Counted from the stretch's first letter, positions 1 through 10,883 are shown. The stretch: DNA of 64,000 nt from Coprinopsis marcescibilis (GCA_004369085.1 ML210222.1:1-64000), one strand, 5' to 3'. The notes: a model not told the origin generated them from the sequence alone. Program-made: numbers and translations.

Positions 1-425
1 TCTGCAGACGATTCGACGATTGAAACGTCGGGGATCTTGGAAGCGTCCTCATCCTCTGCACAACGGTTGAGCGAGACGCCTATGAGGTGAATCGGGATAA
101 CCCACACCTGGTTCAACATCCAAAACCATCTCCATCGCTTCTTTCCAGAACGGAATCATCGTATTCAGACCGGTAAGATTGAAGTCATCTTCGATGAAAT
201 CCTCAGAGACCTCGCAGAAGTATTCATGTCCAGGGAGAGCGCAGAACCAGCTGATCCAAGTAAGCGTCGAGGTTGGGGTGGACGAAGCTGAGCCGCGATC
301 CATTAGTTAGCCAGTTGAAGATTGTGGAAGATGATTGAAATGAAGATGAAGTGGTATCAAAGGGAGACGCTCAATTAAACCAGACACGTACTGTAGCCGT
401 CTTCCTGGTCGTCTACCTCCTCCAT
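1..425 (-). CDS. Casein kinase 2 regulatory (beta) subunit, 5' part
   Basis: Regulatory subunit of the CK2 Ser/Thr kinase tetramer. Exons read as 425..392, 287..108 and 55..<1, so the gene runs off the left edge. The first exon encodes an acidic start (MEEVDDQEDGY). Exon 2 carries the hallmark N-terminal beta-subunit sequence: WISWFC, then GHEYFCEVSEDFI and DDFNLTGL, then DVEP. Exon 3 resumes in frame with an acidic EDEDASKIPDV stretch. The zinc-binding dimerisation domain must lie outside the window. An ATG at 303 is in frame but sits in the first intron just before its acceptor (CTAAC branch-like site nearby, AG at 289-288). I prefer the 425 start because it joins in phase and gives the usual acidic N-terminus. 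Which fungal paralogue (CKB1 or CKB2) cannot be told from this part. Confidence 0.88.
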
Positions 426-722
426 TAATTCGTCACCCTCCCCGGCTGCATTGACAGTTTCATCTCTCTCCAGTGCTGCGTGTGATTTATCCATTACAGC
501 CCTCGTGCACCGATGCCGGGACAGTGAAAGTGAACAGAGAAGCGATGGCGAGATCGAATGCAGAGGAGAGATGATGCAGGCGCACTGCAGTCAACCCTTT
601 ACAAACTCCGATCGATTGTTCACTGTCTCAGCCTATGTATTTAGAACATTCGTACAACGGTCAAGCAGCAAAGTAAGGCCCAGGATATTCAATGGCACAA
701 ATATTGTGCGATGCACACAGTG
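426..722. promoter_or_regulatory. Intergenic: CK2-beta upstream region and FEX1 3' end
   Basis: No coding signal beyond chance frames. It must hold the CK2-beta promoter (reading left) and the FEX1 terminator. I see no clear TATA box or repeat. Confidence 0.4.
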
Positions 723-2097
723 TTACATTATACACGTTACATGGTTCGAGACGTGACCTGACCATTGAGGGATTCCGAAAATTGTGACCATCATCAATTG
801 CCCTAAACCCCAACTTAGGAGGACGTATCTACATCCTTTCCACCACTCGAGATCGTAAATCTCAGCAGCAAAGGTGCTAACAGTTGTTAGACATCCACAA
901 TAGCCATCAACCAGGCCCAGCAATATCGAGCACGCGTTGGGAGATACAGGTGGGTTAACGCCTTGCAGAACGTGGGATGCGGCCAATAAAGCAGAGCCAA
1001 AGGTATTCGCCGCCAAGGTTCCAGAAGGTAGGTAAGGGTATCTGGGGTTGAGCAGTATCGATAGGAGGTATCTTGTCAAAGTTCCGGGGTATGAGAAAAT
1101 GAGGGCAGCTGTTGCTTGATGGCGATACCTCTTCGGCAAGACAAAATATGCCACAATTGCTGCACCATACATCAGAGCGGAAAGCAAAGAAATGGCATAC
1201 CGCTGCCACCAAGAAGGGAACTTGGGAAACGTCAACTTTTGCGCTACGAGGGAGGCACAGTTGAAGCCAAAGACGAGCGATCCAAGGCTCAAGGTGAGCG
1301 TCACGAGTGAAATACCAATTCCATCAACAGCCTTTAAAAGAAATTAAGATTGAAATATTTCCATAAAGCCAGATTCACCTCGATTCACTCACATTGGATA
1401 GATTTCCTCTCCTGTACCCGCCGGCGTTTATCCAGGCACCGAAGATATCAAACTGCCACCCAGAAAAGGTAGTTAGAGAACCGCAAAACCCTAGGTAACG
1501 GGATAGATATGTCATGCGAATGGGGTGAACAAGGTTGTCCTAGACGTACCGGTCGTAAGAGCAGTATATAAAGGTCCGTAGCTAATCCGCTGGGCGAGTG
1601 AGATAGTAAAGTGTGTAAAGCATATTAACCCACAATTGACCCAAAGGTTCCTTCAGCCGCAAGCAAATCCCCATCACAAAGCAGCCGAGACCTTGCACGT
1701 ACAGAAGAGGAAACACGCTCTGGCCATCGAATGATCCCAAAGCCTGTAACCCCAATCTTGCAAGCAACCCAAGAATGGATGCGGGCGCTAATAGCAAGAG
1801 CACAGATGGGTCGAATGGTTTGAATGTCAGGGCTCGCCGGATTCCCTCGTCTTCGCCTGGTGGGCGATCAACATCCTCGGCAATATGGGTTGCCACAGCT
1901 TCTTGAAACGACTGTGGTTCGCCTTCAAAAGTGGTTCCAGTGATTCTTAGGCGAGCATGAATATTCATAAGAGTTTCAGACTGAGAACGACGCCCTTCCG
2001 CTGGCAGTTCGACATCCTGAGTGGTATGGGGTGCCTGAGAATCTTGCAGAGACTCTGCGTCATGGAGATGGTGCGCTGAGCTGAGACGAGCTGACAT
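723..2097 (-). CDS. FEX1: Fluoride export channel, two-domain Fluc/CrcB type
   Basis: Plasma-membrane fluoride channel that protects fungi from environmental F-. Exons 2097..1634, 1581..1550, 1490..1393 and 1331..723 give 400 aa in frame. Residues 1 to about 95 are a polar, probably cytosolic tail. Two CrcB domains follow in tandem. The first has GFCGSLTTFSGW at the exon 2/3 junction; the second has GTLAANTFGS and GYCGCLTTVSTFAAE. These are the pore-lining Gly/Thr/Ser/Phe motifs of Fluc channels. Eukaryotic FEX proteins are such fusions, whereas bacterial ones are dimers. Three introns of about 50-62 bp are set by restoring GPLYTALTTGFCG and NLSNAVDGIGIS across the joints. The gene is head-to-head with the small gene at 2236, 138 bp away. 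Confidence 0.92.
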
Positions 2098-2235
2098 TCA
2101 TAAGGATGATAGAAGGATGGACAGCTATGGACAGGTCAGAAATGGCGTCAGGGGGGGATGAAAATGCAAATAAAGACAAGCATGTCTTCCCTGCCATCAC
2201 TGTCTTCCATCCCAACTTGATACCATCTGGACTTC
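2098..2235. promoter_or_regulatory. Short bidirectional promoter, FEX1 / Tma17-like gene
   Basis: The two divergent starts are only 138 bp apart, so both promoters and both 5' leaders must fit here. An ORF can be opened from 2106, but it is out of frame with the spliced downstream protein. Confidence 0.45.
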
Positions 2236-2736
2236 ATGGAATATCTACCTCGTTATCAGCAACCTTTCACATTGCAAGAGGCCGTCAGGCTCGACGTTTC
2301 TGTGATCGCAGAAGGTGGCTTGCAAAGCTGTCTGCAAAACGGCTTCCTTCTGATGTTCACTCAGAGATTGCAAGACTTCAGCATTCTCTTTCAAAACTGA
2401 GAGAGACGCAGGAACTGTTGAAGGCTCATCTCGAACAAGTCGATCCCTCCGACCCCGACATTCTGTTAGCCTTCGAAGACAACAATGGTGTCATGTATGT
2501 TCATAATAATTGAAATCTTTCGGGTCTCTCAACTGGACCTCAGCGGGTCACAGCAGGAGCGAATAGGGATCCTTAGAATGGCTTTGCGGGGGAAGGGTGT
2601 CTGCATGGACGAAGGAAACCATTACAATGCCGAGGACTCGATTACAGCTTCACAAGAGGCTCCGCAGACATCAGGTGTCGATGAACTATCGAACAATAAC
2701 GACGAAGTGAACACTGGCCATGGTGTATACCTCTGA
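2236..2736 (+). CDS. Small coiled-coil protein, possibly Tma17/Adc17-like
   Basis: Exons 2236..2314, 2365..2494 and 2544..2736 give 133 aa in frame. The start is the first ATG after an in-frame TGA at 2218. Residues about 20-100 look helical (VIAEEIARLQHSL, KLRETQELL, then SQQERIGIL); the tail is polar, Asn/Asp/Glu-rich. The pattern of a helix, an acidic DPSDPDILLAFEDN linker and an SQxERI helix resembles yeast Tma17 (Adc17), a proteasome base-assembly chaperone. This is a by-eye resemblance, not a firm assignment. A longer unspliced frame from 2106 exists, but the spliced reading gives more regular helices. It is head-to-head with FEX1 and ends 44 bp from the HAD gene's stop. Confidence 0.55.
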
Positions 2737-2780
2737 ATTATATGTCCTTTACCCTACAAGGCATGTATGTAGTCTGGAGA

Positions 2781-3821
2781 CTAAGACGGGTTGTTCGGCT
2801 GCACAAAGACCTCTGGCCAAATCTTCCGCAACTCCTCTAGGGATGAGATGTCGGTCATCACATGCTGAGCACCTGGCAATCGCTCATTGTCAATCTGGCT
2901 CAGCTTTCCTCCTTCCACACTTTCCAACCCCGTTTCGCAAAAGTGGACGCAGTGGCCCCAACCTAGGCTGATTGCGGCGTCGACGTTGCTCCTGTTATCA
3001 TCGACGAAATAGCATTTCGATGGATCTGTGATTTTGGCCTTTTCCATTGCCTATTAGGCGGTACTCCTAGAATAGATAAAACGTTACTGATTGTATGGGA
3101 CGAGCACATACCATTGTGTAGTACTCTGGCTCCGGCTTGCACACAAAGTTTTGAATGCGATAATCGCAGTATACGATGTCTTCTACTAAATCGTCAATCT
3201 TAAGAATTTTGAGGACACGCATTGCATGCTAGAAGTGTGTGGTCTCAGCGAACTACCGCGCTGAGGAGCATGGCGACGTGACCCACAGGTTTGAAAGCGT
3301 TGGTTAGAGCCCAAATTCTAGCTTTCGACTTGTCAACATCGTCAAGCAACTTCCGAAGCTTGGGATCGAAGTCAATCATGTCCTCTAAGGGTAGGGACCC
3401 ATCGCATTTACGGTCAAAGTCCAGGGGATCTGGCAGGCTGGTAAGTGCAAGGAGAGCAAGCACGAATGTATTGGCTCTGCACCTACGCCATGATGGCGTA
3501 CTAAACCTCTGAGGGCAAGACCATACTGTGTGTAATACTGATGATGAAGTTTGGATGCCTCGTCGTGTTCAAGGCCTAGAGTAACAAAATAGGCTGATGA
3601 TTGAACGAATAAGAAGAGATGCGATCCATCAGCAGTTATGTCCAACCATGAATACGTGCGCCCATTGCCTGTGAGATCTTGGCGCTGGCAGAATATAGGG
3701 TATTGTCGATATCGAGCCATAGCACTGCTCGATCGTCCACTGCGTGTTGGAGATTTGAATTGGTGAATGAAAGGCTTGTCGAAAAAGGTTCCGTACCCGC
3801 TGCTGAGGTATCAATTGTCAT
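2781..3821 (-). CDS. HAD-superfamily pyrimidine 5'-nucleotidase (Sdt1/Phm8 type)
   Basis: Predicted soluble nucleotidase that dephosphorylates pyrimidine (or other small) monophosphates. Exons 3821..3797, 3739..3647, 3593..3483, 3429..3287, 3228..3112 and 3050..2781 give 252 aa in frame. All four HAD motifs are visible: motif I DIDNTLY (nucleophile and acid-base Asp), motif II in WALTNAF, motif III Lys in CKPEPEYY, motif IV VDDNRSNVDAA. The Sdt1-like signature IVYCDY precedes motif III. The first intron (3796..3740) is inferred because it removes a poorly conserved stretch and joins MTIDTSAAVDDRAV in frame; without it the N-terminus would be about 19 aa longer. Divergent from eL6. Confidence 0.87.
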
Positions 3822-4148
3822 TATATGCGTGGCAAGAATGTAGAAAAAGCTGAGCAAGTAGAGAAGTAAATATCGAGCAAACCACCAGAATCAACCTTAG
3901 AGGTCTTACTACACAATGACGGTGTCAGTGACGTTTTGATAACTTTGGTGGTCCTGAAGTGCAATGTCTTGAATCTTATCTTATCTGAGCGTCGGAGATT
4001 GCCGAAGTAACTATGCAGTTGACAAGCCACAATCATCCTCCCAATCCGCGACGACTAGTATTAGCAAGGGCACCGGCCTCGACGACCTCAACATCAAGGT
4101 GAGTAGCGTGTAGGCTCTTCTGGACGTATCTGACAATGGTGTATCAGA
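3822..4148 (+). promoter_or_regulatory. HAD/eL6 divergent promoter with an eL6 5'UTR intron
   Basis: A well-formed intron (gtgagt...cag, 4099..4147) ends one base before the eL6 ATG, typical of ribosomal protein genes with leader introns. An upstream ATG at 4013 is in frame with eL6 after removal of this intron and would add a 29-residue extension. I treat it as leader because eL6 proteins start at the MARSK-like sequence. Confidence 0.55.
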
Positions 4149-4919
4149 ATGGCAAGAAGTAAGGAAATCGTCCCGGGCGTTGGACGTCTCTCCCGCTCGC
4201 AAGTTTTCGCCAAGCGAGGACTCTTCAAGGGCCAGAAAACCAACCCCACACCGGCCGCTCAGACCCCTGCTGAATTCGTCGAAAAGACCGTTGGCGGTGA
4301 CAAGAACGGTGGCAAGCGTCTGGTCCCCGTCGCCAAAGCCCCCCGATTCTACCCCGCTGAAGATGTCCGACAACCTAAGAAGAGCCGAAAGGCACCCAAA
4401 CCAGCCGGTCTCCGCGCATCTATCACCCCTGGAACGGTTCTCATCCTCCTCGCTGGCCGATTCCGAGGGAAGCGTGTTGTTTTCCTGAAGCAGTTGGATA
4501 GCGGTTTGCTGTTGGTTACCGGCCCTTACAAAGTTAACGGCGTCCCCCTCCGACGTGTTAACCAGGCATACGTTATTGCCACCTCTACGAAGATTGATGT
4601 AGCCAGCCTCAAGGTGCGTAGTCCTTCAAATATCCTTGCTTTCTCACCTCATCGACATCATAAACAGCTCGACGAGAAGTTCAACGACTCATACTTCGCC
4701 AAGGCTCCCTCAAAGCAGTCAGTTTCGGCAGAAGAAGAGTTTTTCAGCGAGGGTGCTCCCAAATCCAAGGAGGCTTACCCTGCAACAAAGGCTGCAGACC
4801 AAAAGGAGGTCGACAAGGCCGTCATCGCCGCCATCAAGGGAACTGAGCTCCTTGGCAAGTACCTCAAAGCCAGCTGGGGTCTGTCCAAGGGCCAATTCCC
4901 TCACATCCTCGCTTTCTAA
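4149..4919 (+). CDS. RPL6: 60S ribosomal protein L6 (eL6)
   Basis: Structural protein of the large ribosomal subunit. Exons 4149..4613 and 4668..4919 give 238 aa. The basic N-terminus (MARSKEIVPGVGRLSRSQ) is followed by the KOW-like core with AGRFRGKRVVFLKQL, LVTGPYKVNGVPLRRVNQ and VIATSTKID. The C-terminal part after the intron has DSYFAK and ends in FPHILAF. Without intron 4614..4667 the frame stays open but inserts 18 non-conserved residues before LDEKFNDSYF; its GT and CAG ends are canonical. Codon use is C/G-ending in strong runs, as expected of a highly expressed gene. Confidence 0.95.
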   Translation: MARSKEIVPGVGRLSRSQVFAKRGLFKGQKTNPTPAAQTPAEFVEKTVGGDKNGGKRLVPVAKAPRFYPAEDVRQPKKSRKAPKPAGLRASITPGTVLILLAGRFRGKRVVFLKQLDSGLLLVTGPYKVNGVPLRRVNQAYVIATSTKIDVASLKVRSPSNILAFSPHRHHKQLDEKFNDSYFAKAPSKQSVSAEEEFFSEGAPKSKEAYPATKAADQKEVDKAVIAAIKGTELLGKYLKASWGLSKGQFPHILAF

Positions 4920-5155
4920 GTGGGAAACGTATATGTCCTGTAGTAGGGGGTCGTCATGCAAACCATTCACTTATGCTATCCATCGTTACGCCAGAACTAT
5001 ACGACGAAAGAGTATTTGCGAATTGGGCACTACCTTGCATGCTATGTAGACCTTGAGAGTTTTGCAAGTTGCCGAACTGGGATAATTTGACGGAATGAGG
5101 TAATATGATTGCAAGTTGTCAGCGGTGTCGGCGGGTGAAAACATCTGAGTTCACA

Positions 5156-6277
5156 ATGCTTGCTCTTCGCCAAATTCAACCGCGCGCGCCCCTTCTGCTA
5201 AGACGGCAGCCTCGATCCACTCGCCCACAACGGCGAACGTTGATAACCGCCCTCAGCAATGAGTTCCTTGACCTTGCAACGGCATTGCCTTTTCCTGAAG
5301 GTGTCCCTGCTTACTCCGCGACAATCATTTTGGTGACAGTTGCAACTCGTCTGGCCCTACTCCCTGTCGCATTATGGGTGATCTCCGGCTCGAAATTAGA
5401 GGAAAACATGGCTGACTTTTCTTCAGGGTAAAAACAAATCTCGCACTGTGGAGGAAGTTGTGATACCGCACATAGCGAAAGAAAAGCCCGCCATTGCCCA
5501 ACAGGTCTTCCAACAGATGAAGGCAGACGGCATTCGAGGAGAAAAGCCTTTTTTAATCGAATATCATGCGAAAAAGTGCCATGAGATTGTATGTCCTTCG
5601 TACTGTCATCATATGCGTCTGTTCACCGATACTAGCTGTCTGCTCGCCGAAAATCGCTTATGAGGGAACATGGGTGTCAGGCTTGGAAGTCAATGGCCTT
5701 GCCACCTCTGGTTCAACTACCGCCGTTCTTTATAATAACGATGATGCTACGAAAACTCTGCGAAGACCCTACTCCTTTCGATAGCGAAGCCTTTCTGTCT
5801 TTGGCGACACTTGCTCACCCTGACCCGACGATGACGCTTCCAATTGTTCTCGGAATCATCACCATGGCTAATGTCGAAACCAGTAGCTGGCTAATGACCG
5901 TCAAGCAGCGCGAGAATCTGATAAAATTGGGGGAAAAGCGCAAGCAAATGCAAGCTGAAGGCAAGCGTATCCTTGAGCCTGGCAAGATCATCAAGAACGC
6001 CTTGAGAGGCCTTTCCGTGTTTAGGATTCTCGTAGCTTCCGTCATGCCTGGGGTACGTGAACCATTTATCCTCTATGTTACTTTCAAACTCATCTTCTTT
6101 CCACACCAGAGTATTACTTTGTACTGGGTTAGCTCTGCAGCGTTAGGTCTCGTACAGACTTGGATTTTGGATTGGATGGATTACAGAAGGCGAATGGTTT
6201 TGGAATCAAGTCCTCCTGTTGAATCGGTAACGCCAGTGGCACCCCTGTCTTCCTCGCCGAAAACACGGAAAACATAG
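5156..6277 (+). CDS. COX18: Mitochondrial inner-membrane insertase Cox18 (YidC/Oxa1 family)
   Basis: Insertase that exports the C-terminal tail of Cox2 across the inner membrane during cytochrome oxidase assembly. Exons 5156..5377, 5427..5588, 5636..6052 and 6110..6277 give 322 aa. The N-terminus is Arg-rich without acidic residues (PRAPLLL to RPQRRTL), a good mitochondrial presequence. The first membrane segment is ATIILVTVATRLALLPVAL; a charged matrix loop follows (KNKSRTVEEVVIPHI); later segments include LPPFFIITMML, LPIVLGIITMANV, and the last pair after exon 4 starts (SITLYWVSSAALGLVQTW). An in-frame ATG at 5105 is less likely because it would put a Cys-rich, less typical sequence first. 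Tail-to-tail with CENP-A. Confidence 0.85.
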
Positions 6278-6613
6278 TGAGCAAACTATTCTTCTTTCTT
6301 TTGGAATGACAAAACAAGTGGTTGCGAGGAACCCGCGTCTAAAAATTCATTGTGATCAATGCGGACGTCCGATGTGCTTTTTCTTGATCTAATATGACCT
6401 TTCACATTTCTTTGGTTGTTGTATACCTTGCACTATGCTCATACCATTTCACTTTAGGTCTGCTCAGGCTCTTAAAACCATAGACGGTAATTAAAACGTG
6501 GACTCATCTAGTATACAGATACTACAATCTACAATATAACGAACCAAATAATGAATACATTTCGAATATATACCAAACCACGGAAAGGAGAGACGGTGAA
6601 AATCGCTCTGGGG
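6278..6613. other. Intergenic between convergent COX18 and CENP-A
   Basis: AT-richer 3' region of both genes. No ORF, repeat or RNA gene seen. Confidence 0.4.
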
Positions 6614-7280
6614 TTATGCCAAACCTCCCCATGGTCCTCGAATTCGACGTGCTAACTGTATGTCTCGAGTCATAATAGTCACTCTCTTCGCATGAATGGC
6701 ACATAGATTGCTTGAAAACGGGCGTCAGTAACATTGAACTCGCAGGCAGGCACGAGGTAAACCTACGCGTCTTCGAAAAGGTGGACCAGGAAAGCTTCTG
6801 CGGCCTCCTGCAACGCTAAAAGGGCAGAGGTTTGCCACCGAAGGGCTGCCTCCGACGGTCCGTTGAGATTGGTTTGCATGTCAAGCGCGATTTCTCGAAC
6901 CTGTTAAAGCAGTTGAATATAGAAACACGGCGATGACCTCTTCCGTGTCAAGATAACCACGTACTACACGAGAGAACGGCAGTTTCCGCAACAAAAGGTC
7001 TGTACTCTTCTGGTATTTTCGTATCTCCCTCAATGCCACTGTGCCAGGGTGGAATCTACGTCTGGCTTTTGGACGTTCTTTGGAGCATTATAGCAAACAT
7101 TAGCCACGAAGCGAGGGCCAGAGTTGTTTGCATACCTGCTTCAGCTACTCGTCGTGGGGGTTGACCACCAGTGCTCTTGCGAGCAGTTGCGGCCTTCGGT
7201 CGTTTGGCTGCGGTTGGTGCATCAGAATCATCAGGTGCCCTGCGCTTGGAGCTCGATCCCTTTTGAGCCGTCTGGGCCAT
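6614..7280 (-). CDS. CENPA: Centromeric histone H3 variant CENP-A (Cse4/Cnp1)
   Basis: Replaces H3 in centromeric nucleosomes and marks the kinetochore site. Exons 7280..7136, 7077..6965, 6900..6767 and 6710..6614 give 162 aa in frame. The histone fold is clear: [77 protein letters not shown]. It is CENP-A, not H3, because loop 1 is about 8 residues longer ([12 protein letters not shown]) and has Trp where H3 has Phe. It also reads [11 protein letters not shown] as in Cnp1/Cse4, and FSR replaces the FQR of H3. The tail is lysine/arginine-rich and diverged but keeps an H3-like ARKSTGG at residues 33-39. The tail ends in a short PWGGLA extension. Head-to-head with the gene at 7546. Confidence 0.93.
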
Positions 7281-7545
7281 TGTATGGCCGAAGGACGGAG
7301 GCGGAGGTCGTAAGAGTTCGTGAATAAAAGCGCGATGGAAAGATTTGACGAAATTGGGGCGAGCCAAACGTGTTGAACTTTGTGGCCAAAAAAGGAAGTC
7401 GGTGTGATTCAGGTATAAAAGGCGGTTTGATGGCTGATTACCTGCTCCCCAACTTGCAAGTAACCGCGACGATCCCAGTCTCGCGGACACTTTCAATTGG
7501 TGTTTCTAGACATCTGAATCCAAATTCATATCGACAACAAAGGCG

Positions 7546-9171
7546 ATGGCTCCCCCACAAGCACTGACTGGATACTACAGATATACCGATATCTGGTTTG
7601 ATTGGTACACATAATCACTAGCGCCAGTCGCCGCAGTGCGCAGCTAACCACTCTCCAGGCCCACAAAACTTGATTCTGAAGATGGGGCAGCTGTGAAAGC
7701 GATTCTGGGTATGTATCTGGGCCCTTTGTGACTTCTTTCTCTCATTGGCTACTAGCTCACGATGCAATGGTCCACCCTGAGCATCCACTTCGACCCGATG
7801 GCGTCCAAGGCGCACAACTGTACATTGGTAAGCTTGCCTTGACCTTGACTCTACAGCGCGCATCTGACATGATATATCAAGGCACTCTGAATACGGGGGA
7901 AACCAGGTTACTGTTCACATCTGCCCAAGTTGACTATGTCCGCTACTGGCTTCACGCGATGGGAATGACGAAGGAACCTGTTCCACTTCCCTACTCAGAC
8001 TGCCTTCTGACCATGGCAAACCTAAAAAATGTGGCACCTGCGGTCTATAGCAACGGGGGAGCATTGCGAAAGGCAATCAAAGTACATAATTCCCATAAAT
8101 ATAGGTACTCACCGAAAGACTTATCAGTCAATCACAGGATGTCGAAAAGATTAACAAGCGGCTTCGAGGGTCCAATCCGGAGCTGGTCGCTCGCCGAGAT
8201 GCCTTTGAACGTGTGCGGAAGCTCTGGACAGCTGAAACTGGTGTTTGGTGCGCTGTCGACTTCGAAGCTTGGGAGCGTGACCACAAATTGCTAACTGAGT
8301 TTGGCTGGAGCACGGTGGGTTGGAAAGCCGGGCAGCGATTCGAAGAAAGCGGTCATTTGATTGTGGAAGAAGGCAAACCTTACACTAACGGCACATACAC
8401 GAAAGGCTATGTCTATGGGGTTCGCGAGGTCCGTTGTTTTGCAAGAGCCCTGTGGCTTAAGCGCTAATGCGAATGGGACAGAGATATGACTTCGGCCAAA
8501 GCGAAACAGTCAAGCGAGCGGCCTTTAAGAACAAGATTCACGCTCTTCTCAGCAACCTTCGCCAGTATGGTTTAGTTTTCCTGGTGTTCCATAACTCCAG
8601 CCAGGACATTAAGTATGATCCATCATTTCTTCTTTGAGCTGAATTCAGATTAGGTCCATATTAGGTATTTCGAGTCGCTGGAGACTCCAATCAAGGGATT
8701 TTGCTACGCCGACGCATTGGGGGATCCGGCACCATCTGAAGGAATCGTGGTAGTGGATACTGCTGAATTGCTCAGTGCCCTCATGGGCGTGACTGGTGGA
8801 AATCGTCGCAGTTTGAAGGATATGTGCGGTCTGCTGGGACAAAAACCACAAAACCTTCACAACGCTGGCAACGATGCACATGTGATTTCGACCATCGCTG
8901 TTTTAATTGACGTTGCACTTACACGCCGTTTTAGCTTACCCTTTCTTGCTTCATGGAAATGGCAAATGGAGGCCAAATCGACAACCAACGGGAGAATAGG
9001 TGGCCCAACCAAACTGCGAACGGCAGCTTGTGGGTACAAGTCAAATCTGGTCAAGCTGGCAGTGACGATGACGACGAAGATGACGATGACTGTGACCTGC
9101 CCCGGCCAAAGTTGGGATATGATCCCGTTACTGGCGAGCTATATCGTGCAGACGACGACGAAGATCTGTAG
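7546..9171 (+). CDS. Gfd2/YDR514C-like protein with exonuclease-fold (DEDD) domain
   Basis: Eight exons (7546..7604, 7659..7708, 7756..7827, 7882..8081, 8138..8428, 8482..8612, 8665..8881, 8935..9171) give 418 aa in frame. The C-terminal half matches the ribonuclease H-like domain of yeast Gfd2/YDR514C. It has a DxE motif in CAVDFEAWE, then LLTEFGWS, GHLIVEE, a central LVFLVFHNSSQDI, DTAELLSAL, and a final HNAGNDAHLTL with the conserved His/Asn/Asp. Gfd2 is linked to mRNA export in yeast; nuclease activity is not shown for the family as far as I know. The tail is very acidic (eight Asp/Glu in a run, then PKLGYDPVTGELY). The last intron (8882..8934) was placed to restore the DAHLTLSCFMEMANG segment. 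Cytosolic or nuclear; no signal peptide. Confidence 0.8.
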
Positions 9172-9331
9172 TAATTAGTCAATCCGCGCTGTAGTCGAGG
9201 TCAAAGGAATGGATTATCGCGTTCAGTACTCTATGTGTCTATGGATATTTGCAGAATATCTCCTAAGGGTAGGTGAGGTAATGACCTCAAAGATTAAGGT
9301 AGTAAGGGGCCCCGGTCTTGCTCAAAAGCTT

Positions 9332-10883
9332 TTACTCTTTTTTGAGGGGTTCCTCGTCATCACCCTCGTCGTCCGATCTGTCATCGTCGACTTCCCTAGT
9401 GAAAACAGCCCTGAACTACCAGTTAGCCACATGCAGGAGATACAGAGTGATGCAATCATACTTGATCAATATTTTCCACATGAGGTAGTACCAGAATACG
9501 TTGAGGATCTGAAGCAGAGAGAGAGAGGCAGCGATTGCCAATTCCAGGTATTGGGGTAAGAAGAGTCCTTCCGATATGGCTAGTCGTCGGGCGGATTTTC
9601 TGCGCGAAAGTTGGTACTATTCCATTGTAGAATGAGGAGGAGCACTTACGGAGCAAGCGCCGGCTCAAAGACGACAGACCAAATGATCCTCAGATTGATA
9701 TAATGGCGGAAATAGCTAGATAAGTCGTAAGCTTGGTTCTGGGAAGTAGATTGATAAAACTCACGTCCACACGCCCATGAAGACGACAAAAGCAACAACT
9801 TTCGCTCTTGTATATTGTATGTAGTTGAGGAGTTTCGAAAGCTGGGTTTCAAAGGATCTGAGTTATGTTCGTAAAAACAGAGCAAATGTGCAAACGTACA
9901 GCGAGGAAAGCGTCAGGTATGTCCATACTCATGTAAACCGCCATGCCGAGCCAGGTCATGTTGAATACGTAGCCCCAGCTGTGCACACGGTCAGCTCGAT
10001 AGGGGAGCACAAGACGAAGCATACGTACAAGATCAACCAGATTGTTACGAAATGATGAGCAACCAGTTCCCAGTAATCCTTTCTCGGCTTTTCGAGCCCC
10101 AAAACGAGAACGAGGAACTGTTGCCACCAGTAAGCCCACTGCATGAGATAGTAGCACTTCAATTCAGGGGTTATAGCCCACTGTGGGTAATCTGTTACGA
10201 ATGGGTTCTGATGTCATTTCTCAAAGACAGAGGAAGGAAGCTTGAGCTTACCCAGCCAGAAGTGTTCGGTTTTGTACCAGAAGGTAGGTAACTGGGACAT
10301 GACGCGCTAGAAAGCCTCTTCTTTAAACGGCACGAAATAATAGGTAACACACTACTCACGTAGCCCCAAGCTCCTGCGATGGCGAAATACACAAGGGCGT
10401 ATGCCTGTTCCCCAAATCGGTCGATTTTGGCTTCTTTTCGCAACCCAAAATATCGGGCAACAGGGTGGGCGAGCTTGACGGCAATAGATTGTCGAAGGAA
10501 TGAAAAGAAAACGATGTAGTACGCAAGGAAGGCAAGGTCCCACCACGATTTTGAGTAACGAGGATCATCTGGCTTCGAGTTCTGGACATAGCCTGAGATG
10601 AGGAAGAAGTGTCCGAATGGATTTGGGATTGGGGTCGACACGTATCGAGCGACCAGCTCCCAGTTGTAGAACAGCACAATAGGGATGCAAAGAACCTTCA
10701 AGGCTGAAGCTGTAGGGTAGCAAAATAAGCCTACCGTTATGATGCAGATTGAAGATGCGAATACGCACATGGTTTAATTGCCCATGCCAACAAGCCATGT
10801 ACTGGTGCTTGTTTTGTTGGAAAAGGCGGAGGATTTGGGCGGTCAGGGGTCAATGGGCCAAGAGGGCTGTTGCAAATGTGCAT
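9332..10883 (-). CDS. LAG1: Ceramide synthase, TLC domain (Lag1/Lac1)
   Basis: ER membrane enzyme that N-acylates sphingoid bases with very-long-chain acyl-CoA. Nine exons (10883..10769, 10709..10360, 10306..10252, 10191..10029, 9978..9900, 9841..9765, 9715..9650, 9599..9462, 9410..9332) give 373 aa in frame. The TLC/Lag motif is complete: SQLPTFWYKTEHFW, YYLMQWAYWWQQ, GLEKPRKDYWELVAHHFVT with the essential His-His pair, then MDIPDAFLALSKLLNY and YFRHYINL. Several hydrophobic segments flank it, starting at SALKVLCIPIVLFYNW and including DLAFLAYYIVFFSFLRQ. The C-terminus is acidic (DDDRSDDEGDDEEP), as in yeast Lag1/Lac1, where it is a phosphorylated tail. Divergent from the Rex nuclease. Confidence 0.93.

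Noticed and set aside
451..756. 101-codon plus-strand frame next to CK2-beta
   Set aside because: Overlaps the FEX1 3' end and the CK2-beta promoter, shows no family motif, and has no splice partner.
4040..4160. A possible coding tail (GTGLDDLNIK then NGKK stop) overlapping the eL6 leader intron
   Set aside because: The frame has an upstream stop, no ATG and no recognisable N-terminal exon; more likely a chance match across the leader intron.
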